Both the position numbers and the translations under genes were made by a program. A stretch of 14,575 nucleotides of DNA from GCA-965745 sp046704525 (GTDB lineage Archaea > Thermoplasmatota > Thermoplasmata > Thermoplasmatales > Thermoplasmataceae): contig JBJKRS010000147.1 in the NCBI GenBank assembly GCA_046704525.1, positions 1 through 14,575 of the forward strand, read 5' to 3'. This document shows, in pieces, positions 11,703-14,575 of this stretch. Within the stretch, counting starts at the first letter, position 1; every line of letters begins with the position of its first letter. The notes under the pieces are model-generated. The model was not told where the DNA came from. It ran no database searches and saw only the letters and a list, made by a program, of their open reading frames with translations.

Positions 11703-12773
11703 TCAGTACTTTACCGGAACCATTCTGTACCTGCCGTAGCCATACAGGACTTTTATGTAAGCTGGTATATTTATATCAGGTGAATTGCCAATGTCTACAT
11801 ATAGATTGTCCATTTCTCTCAGTTTTTCCTGCGAGGATATGACCCAGATCCTGTTCCATCCCACGCTTTTCACCGTTCTGGCTGAGATCTGCCTGTTCCC
11901 CCTTCCGAAGAGGAAGTTCTGCCCTCCGATTGGTGAAACTATGATAAATGATTCGTGCGCAGAGGCGAAATCATAGATAGCTTGCTCATCCGCGTCACGT
12001 GCAACTACTTTTGAGTCAAGAACGAGGTCAACTCCGAGCATGTTTCCGCAGTCCCCTCCAGGGATAGTGCTCTTGCAAGTGGAGCCCGGCCCTATGATGA
12101 AAGGCCCCCCCATCTCTATCTTTTCCTTCAAGTACTCCGTCACACCTTCCACTTTTACATGGGAGTACTCCAGCTTTGACTGGGACACAATCAGCTGTGA
12201 TGCTGGTGTAAAGAGCTCCCCGTAAAGGCTTATGTCCAGCTCACCCTTCCTGTATTTTTCTTCGTCGATGTCTACAACATCGCACTTGATCTTTTCCCAG
12301 GGAGTTCCCGATGCCAAGTCCATAATGAGTGCAGCTGCGGAGCTGACGCTTATGCAGAAGACTGAACTGTACATCTTGACTCCAGCCGGCACCCCCACCA
12401 CGGGCAAACCGGAGAAATTTGAGGAGAGTATGTCCCTTGCAGTACCGTCCCCCCCGACGAATACAAGCAGATCTGCATCTGTCCCGCAAAGTGCTTGGAC
12501 AAACTCCCGGGTATCTGCCGCGCTTGACGGATCATCGGGCTCATAGATTATCCTGTATGGTGAAAAGGCCAGTTCCTTGAGCAAGTTGCCCCCCATCATG
12601 CCGCCTGCGGAATAAATCTCGACTCCTATTTCCTTGATCTCTGAAAGAAGCTGTTTAGCCCGGTCAAGAGATCTGGAATCACCTGCCGACGGAAGAACTA
12701 GACCGTCAGATCCCTTTCTGTTGGATGCCAGACCATACCCGGCCAGCGGGTTCACAAAGAAGCCTATCTTCAA
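11703..12773 (-). CDS. ATP-NAD kinase family protein (COG3199 type)
   Basis: Predicted to phosphorylate NAD to NADP with ATP or polyphosphate, in the cytosol; some members of the family have no assayed substrate. At 356 aa it is longer than compact archaeal NAD kinases and fits the COG3199 layout. Motifs: VNPLAGYGLASNRKGSDG (7-24, family start N-P-x-A-G-x-G...K-G-x-D-G), FVGGDGTARDI (105-115, GGDGT phosphate loop), VVGVPAGVKMYSSVF (125-139), IIGPGSTCKS (226-235), MLGVDLVL (245-252) and the C-terminal SPIGGQNFLFGRGNRQIS (280-297). The start is TTG at 12773, forming a TTGA overlap with the TGA of the upstream protease-like gene; AAGGGA (12779-12784) lies 5 nt before it. No later start would retain the phosphate-binding N-terminus. 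It is coupled to its upstream neighbour and lies 5 nt from the glycosyltransferase. Substrate specificity is inferred. Confidence 0.88.
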   Translation of the reverse strand: MKIGFFVNPLAGYGLASNRKGSDGLVLPSAGDSRSLDRAKQLLSEIKEIGVEIYSAGGMMGGNLLKELAFSPYRIIYEPDDPSSAADTREFVQALCGTDADLLVFVGGDGTARDILSSNFSGLPVVGVPAGVKMYSSVFCISVSSAAALIMDLASGTPWEKIKCDVVDIDEEKYRKGELDISLYGELFTPASQLIVSQSKLEYSHVKVEGVTEYLKEKIEMGGPFIIGPGSTCKSTIPGGDCGNMLGVDLVLDSKVVARDADEQAIYDFASAHESFIIVSPIGGQNFLFGRGNRQISARTVKSVGWNRIWVISSQEKLREMDNLYVDIGNSPDINIPAYIKVLYGYGRYRMVPVKY

Positions 12774-14557
12774 GTGTATCCCTTATGCGCCACTTGATAG
12801 TTTAAGTTTGCATTTTCCCCTGCAGACGCATGGGGAATGGCCGAAGTGCTCGGCGGTGCCTTCACTGATATGTGTATTATAGTCCCGGTGTAGTTCCTGT
12901 CGTAAGTGATTATTGTGATATTTCCCAGGCCCGACGTAGACTTCACTGACAGCTGGATGCTCTCACCGGAGCCAAGTGTTATTGGAAAATCTGTCAGGGT
13001 CGGCTCAAAGTGCAACGTGACGTTGAGGCCGGTCAGCAGATAATTTACTCCGGGATCGGAGAATGATAGTATGTGCAGGTAAAGCGGAACCAGCCCATTG
13101 TTCGACTCGGTGATATTCAGGGTATGGTTGAGGAGCAGGGATGTGTAATACGGATTCGGGTTGACATAGAGTGTGTCTGTAAGGTTCATGAGGACAACGC
13201 TCACAGGAATGGACTTGCTTGTTTCACCCGAATATGTAGTGATCGTGTAATTGTAGATTCCTGTGCGGTTCACATTCCAGAACGGTATGGTTAGCAGATA
13301 AGTGGCATTTTCTCCGGCGCCCAGTATCTTGCCAGACTCCTGCACCTTCATCTGCGTCACCGGAGAGATAGTGAAGTACGGGGCAACAGAAGACTGTCCG
13401 CTGTTCGTGATCTGCATATGCAAGGTCACATTCTGGTGCGTGCCGTTAATGATGACGTTGTTCTGGTTCTCCAGCTGGACTTCAAAGTTGCTGCTGACAA
13501 TATGGTATGGAAAGGGCACCATCCCCAGTATGAGAATGGAGAAAGCAATCACTGCAAGGGCCTTTCCAGGAACATAAATCCGGGATATGTTGAACAGTGG
13601 CTCGGGCCCACGTATCCCAATAAGGACAACGAATATCGCAAGCAGCACCCATGGTGGGTATATGATCCCCAGTCCAATGATCGCAGCAATGGAGAAATAG
13701 GAAAGGTACACAGAGCGCTTGCCCAGGAGTGCGGTGGATATCAGCCCGCCATCCAGGTAACCTGCAGGGAAAGCATTGAAAGAGTTCACAACTATGCCTA
13801 TCCATCCTGCGAAGGCAATTGGCCCCAGAACGCCTGCTGAAGGCATGACTCTGTTGAACAGGAGCTGGAAAATCAGAGGGGAGCTCAGGATCTGGACAGG
13901 TGAGTTTATGCTCGGGCTGGCAGGCGGATTTGCCATGGAGTGGAAACTGCCGATGAATATGACAACAATTGAAGCGACGAAACCAGCGATCAGTGAGCCA
14001 GCGCCGGTCTCAATCATAGCCTGTCTGCTCTTGAAGGGCTGCCTCGGTGTGTTTATGAACCCCATGGTCCCGAGGCCAAGGGGGTCAGGGACAAAAACAG
14101 GGAGAGAATATTCCATTCCATTCTTTGCCATTATGAAGAACCTTGTCAGTTCTCTTGACAGCATTATCAGGAACAGAGGGATGGTGAATTCCACAACGGA
14201 CGCTGAGAGAGCGCCAAGCACTGTGGATGAGCCTGTATAATCCCTGACATAGTTGTATCCTACAAAAGCAGAACTGGCAAGCGACAGCACAAGCAGGATT
14301 ATCCTGATGAGGTAGTTCTCCCTCCCCTTCGACATCTTCCTTATGACGGTAACCTGGTTCTTTGAAGGTGAAGTAGTGAAACAGAGAAACCCTGATACTG
14401 AAAGCTCGTCTACCAGCTGGCTGAAGGCTTCTTCAGGGTACCGCCCAAGGTCTTCGATAGTAAAAGTGATGGAATTTCCCTCGTTCGATACATTGCTTAC
14501 TTCATAATGCCTGGAGACAAGTTTCTTGATCTCCCCTGCTTCCTTTTCCGTTATCAT
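12770..14557 (-). CDS. Site-2 protease-like membrane protein, HExxH degenerate, with exterior domain
   Basis: Protein of 595 aa in three parts. Residues 1-78 resemble the cytosolic N-terminal domain of archaeal M50 homologues. About 80-350 is a polytopic M50-like membrane core with helices near 84-103, 114-133, 184-205, 242-262, 283-312 and 333-349. About 355-575 is a beta-rich, presumably exterior region built of Ig/CARDB-like segments, with about eleven N-x-S/T sequons. The normal metal motif HExxH reads RELTR (135-139); only Glu136 remains. The second motif is kept as NAFPAGYLDGG (261-271), with Asp269. Both zinc-binding histidines are arginine, so proteolysis is unlikely, and a scaffold, sensor or binding role is inferred. 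The membrane fold is supported by SLPVFVPDPLGLGTMG (151-166), the family's S-L-P-x-F-x-P-x-P-x...G-T-x-G stretch. ATG at 14557; the frame is open further upstream, so a longer N-terminus cannot be excluded. It overlaps the next gene by TTGA. Confidence 0.85.
   Translation of the reverse strand: MITEKEAGEIKKLVSRHYEVSNVSNEGNSITFTIEDLGRYPEEAFSQLVDELSVSGFLCFTTSPSKNQVTVIRKMSKGRENYLIRIILLVLSLASSAFVGYNYVRDYTGSSTVLGALSASVVEFTIPLFLIMLSRELTRFFIMAKNGMEYSLPVFVPDPLGLGTMGFINTPRQPFKSRQAMIETGAGSLIAGFVASIVVIFIGSFHSMANPPASPSINSPVQILSSPLIFQLLFNRVMPSAGVLGPIAFAGWIGIVVNSFNAFPAGYLDGGLISTALLGKRSVYLSYFSIAAIIGLGIIYPPWVLLAIFVVLIGIRGPEPLFNISRIYVPGKALAVIAFSILILGMVPFPYHIVSSNFEVQLENQNNVIINGTHQNVTLHMQITNSGQSSVAPYFTISPVTQMKVQESGKILGAGENATYLLTIPFWNVNRTGIYNYTITTYSGETSKSIPVSVVLMNLTDTLYVNPNPYYTSLLLNHTLNITESNNGLVPLYLHILSFSDPGVNYLLTGLNVTLHFEPTLTDFPITLGSGESIQLSVKSTSGLGNITIITYDRNYTGTIIHISVKAPPSTSAIPHASAGENANLNYQVAHKGYT
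12779..12784 (-). promoter_or_regulatory. Shine-Dalgarno deciding the TTG start of the NAD kinase-like gene
   Basis: The minus strand reads AAGGGA with 5 nt to TTG at 12773. It lies within the last codons of the upstream gene and supports TTG initiation at the TTGA overlap. Confidence 0.5.
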
Positions 14558-14575
14558 GAGCGTTCGAGTCTGATC
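14554..14575 (-). CDS. Possible 3' end of an upstream overlapping gene
   Basis: In the frame one base off from the protease-like gene, the last codons to the window edge read I-R-L-E-R-S followed by TGA at 14556-14554. This makes an ATGA overlap with ATG at 14557, the same arrangement as the other couplings in this cluster. Only six codons are visible, so the product cannot be named and the call rests on the overlap pattern alone. Confidence 0.3.

Overview
The window looks like chromosomal DNA from a thermoacidophile-type archaeon of the class Thermoplasmata, close to Thermoplasma. The evidence is an archaeal membrane-anchored LonB whose catalytic Ser525 and Lys568 fall at the numbers I recall for Thermoplasma acidophilum Lon, a diphthine synthase, a TFB-type transcription factor, a KEOPS Cgi121 subunit, a DUF2070 membrane protein, a COG3199-type NAD kinase and an archaeal-type enolase. 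TATA-like boxes centred about 24-28 nt ahead of several start codons suggest leaderless mRNAs. Species cannot be assigned from sequence alone. G+C is near one half by eye. Apart from chorismate synthase, every gene reads on the minus strand.

Layout, in minus-strand transcription order (right to left). Block A (14575 to 8805): the last codons of an unseen gene overlap a site-2-protease-like membrane protein (ATGA overlap). This overlaps an ATP-NAD kinase family gene (TTGA overlap), then a GT4 glycosyltransferase follows after 5 nt, and a DUF2070 membrane protein after 37 nt. This is a tightly packed, envelope-flavoured cluster. Block B (8821 to 7160): chorismate synthase aroC on the plus strand ends tail-to-tail with DUF2070, overlapping by 17 bp. 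It is divergent from a small winged-helix regulator, and the 216-bp region between them carries palindromes and a hairpin-forming repeat. Block C (6984 to 4611): lon, overlapped by a Cgi121-like KEOPS gene that starts with TTG. Block D (4610 to 4203): a 408-bp A+T-rich gap with no convincing gene.

Block E (4202 to 1): an unrecognised basic 130-aa protein is ATGA-coupled to a TFB paralogue lacking the zinc ribbon, followed after 15 nt by a PfkB-family (probably nucleoside) kinase. Next come a gamma-type carbonic anhydrase-like protein and enolase, each with its own TATA-like box, and diphthine synthase dphB, truncated by the window edge, 3 nt after enolase.

Most genes are housekeeping: glycolysis (eno), translation quality (dphB, Cgi121), proteolysis (lon), aromatic biosynthesis (aroC) and NADP supply. 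The unusual material is (1) a site-2-protease homologue whose HExxH motif reads RELTR, fused to a sequon-rich exterior domain; (2) a zinc-ribbonless TFB translationally coupled to an unknown basic protein; and (3) short palindromes around the winged-helix gene and the aroC promoter. No mobile element, CRISPR array, rRNA or tRNA was found.
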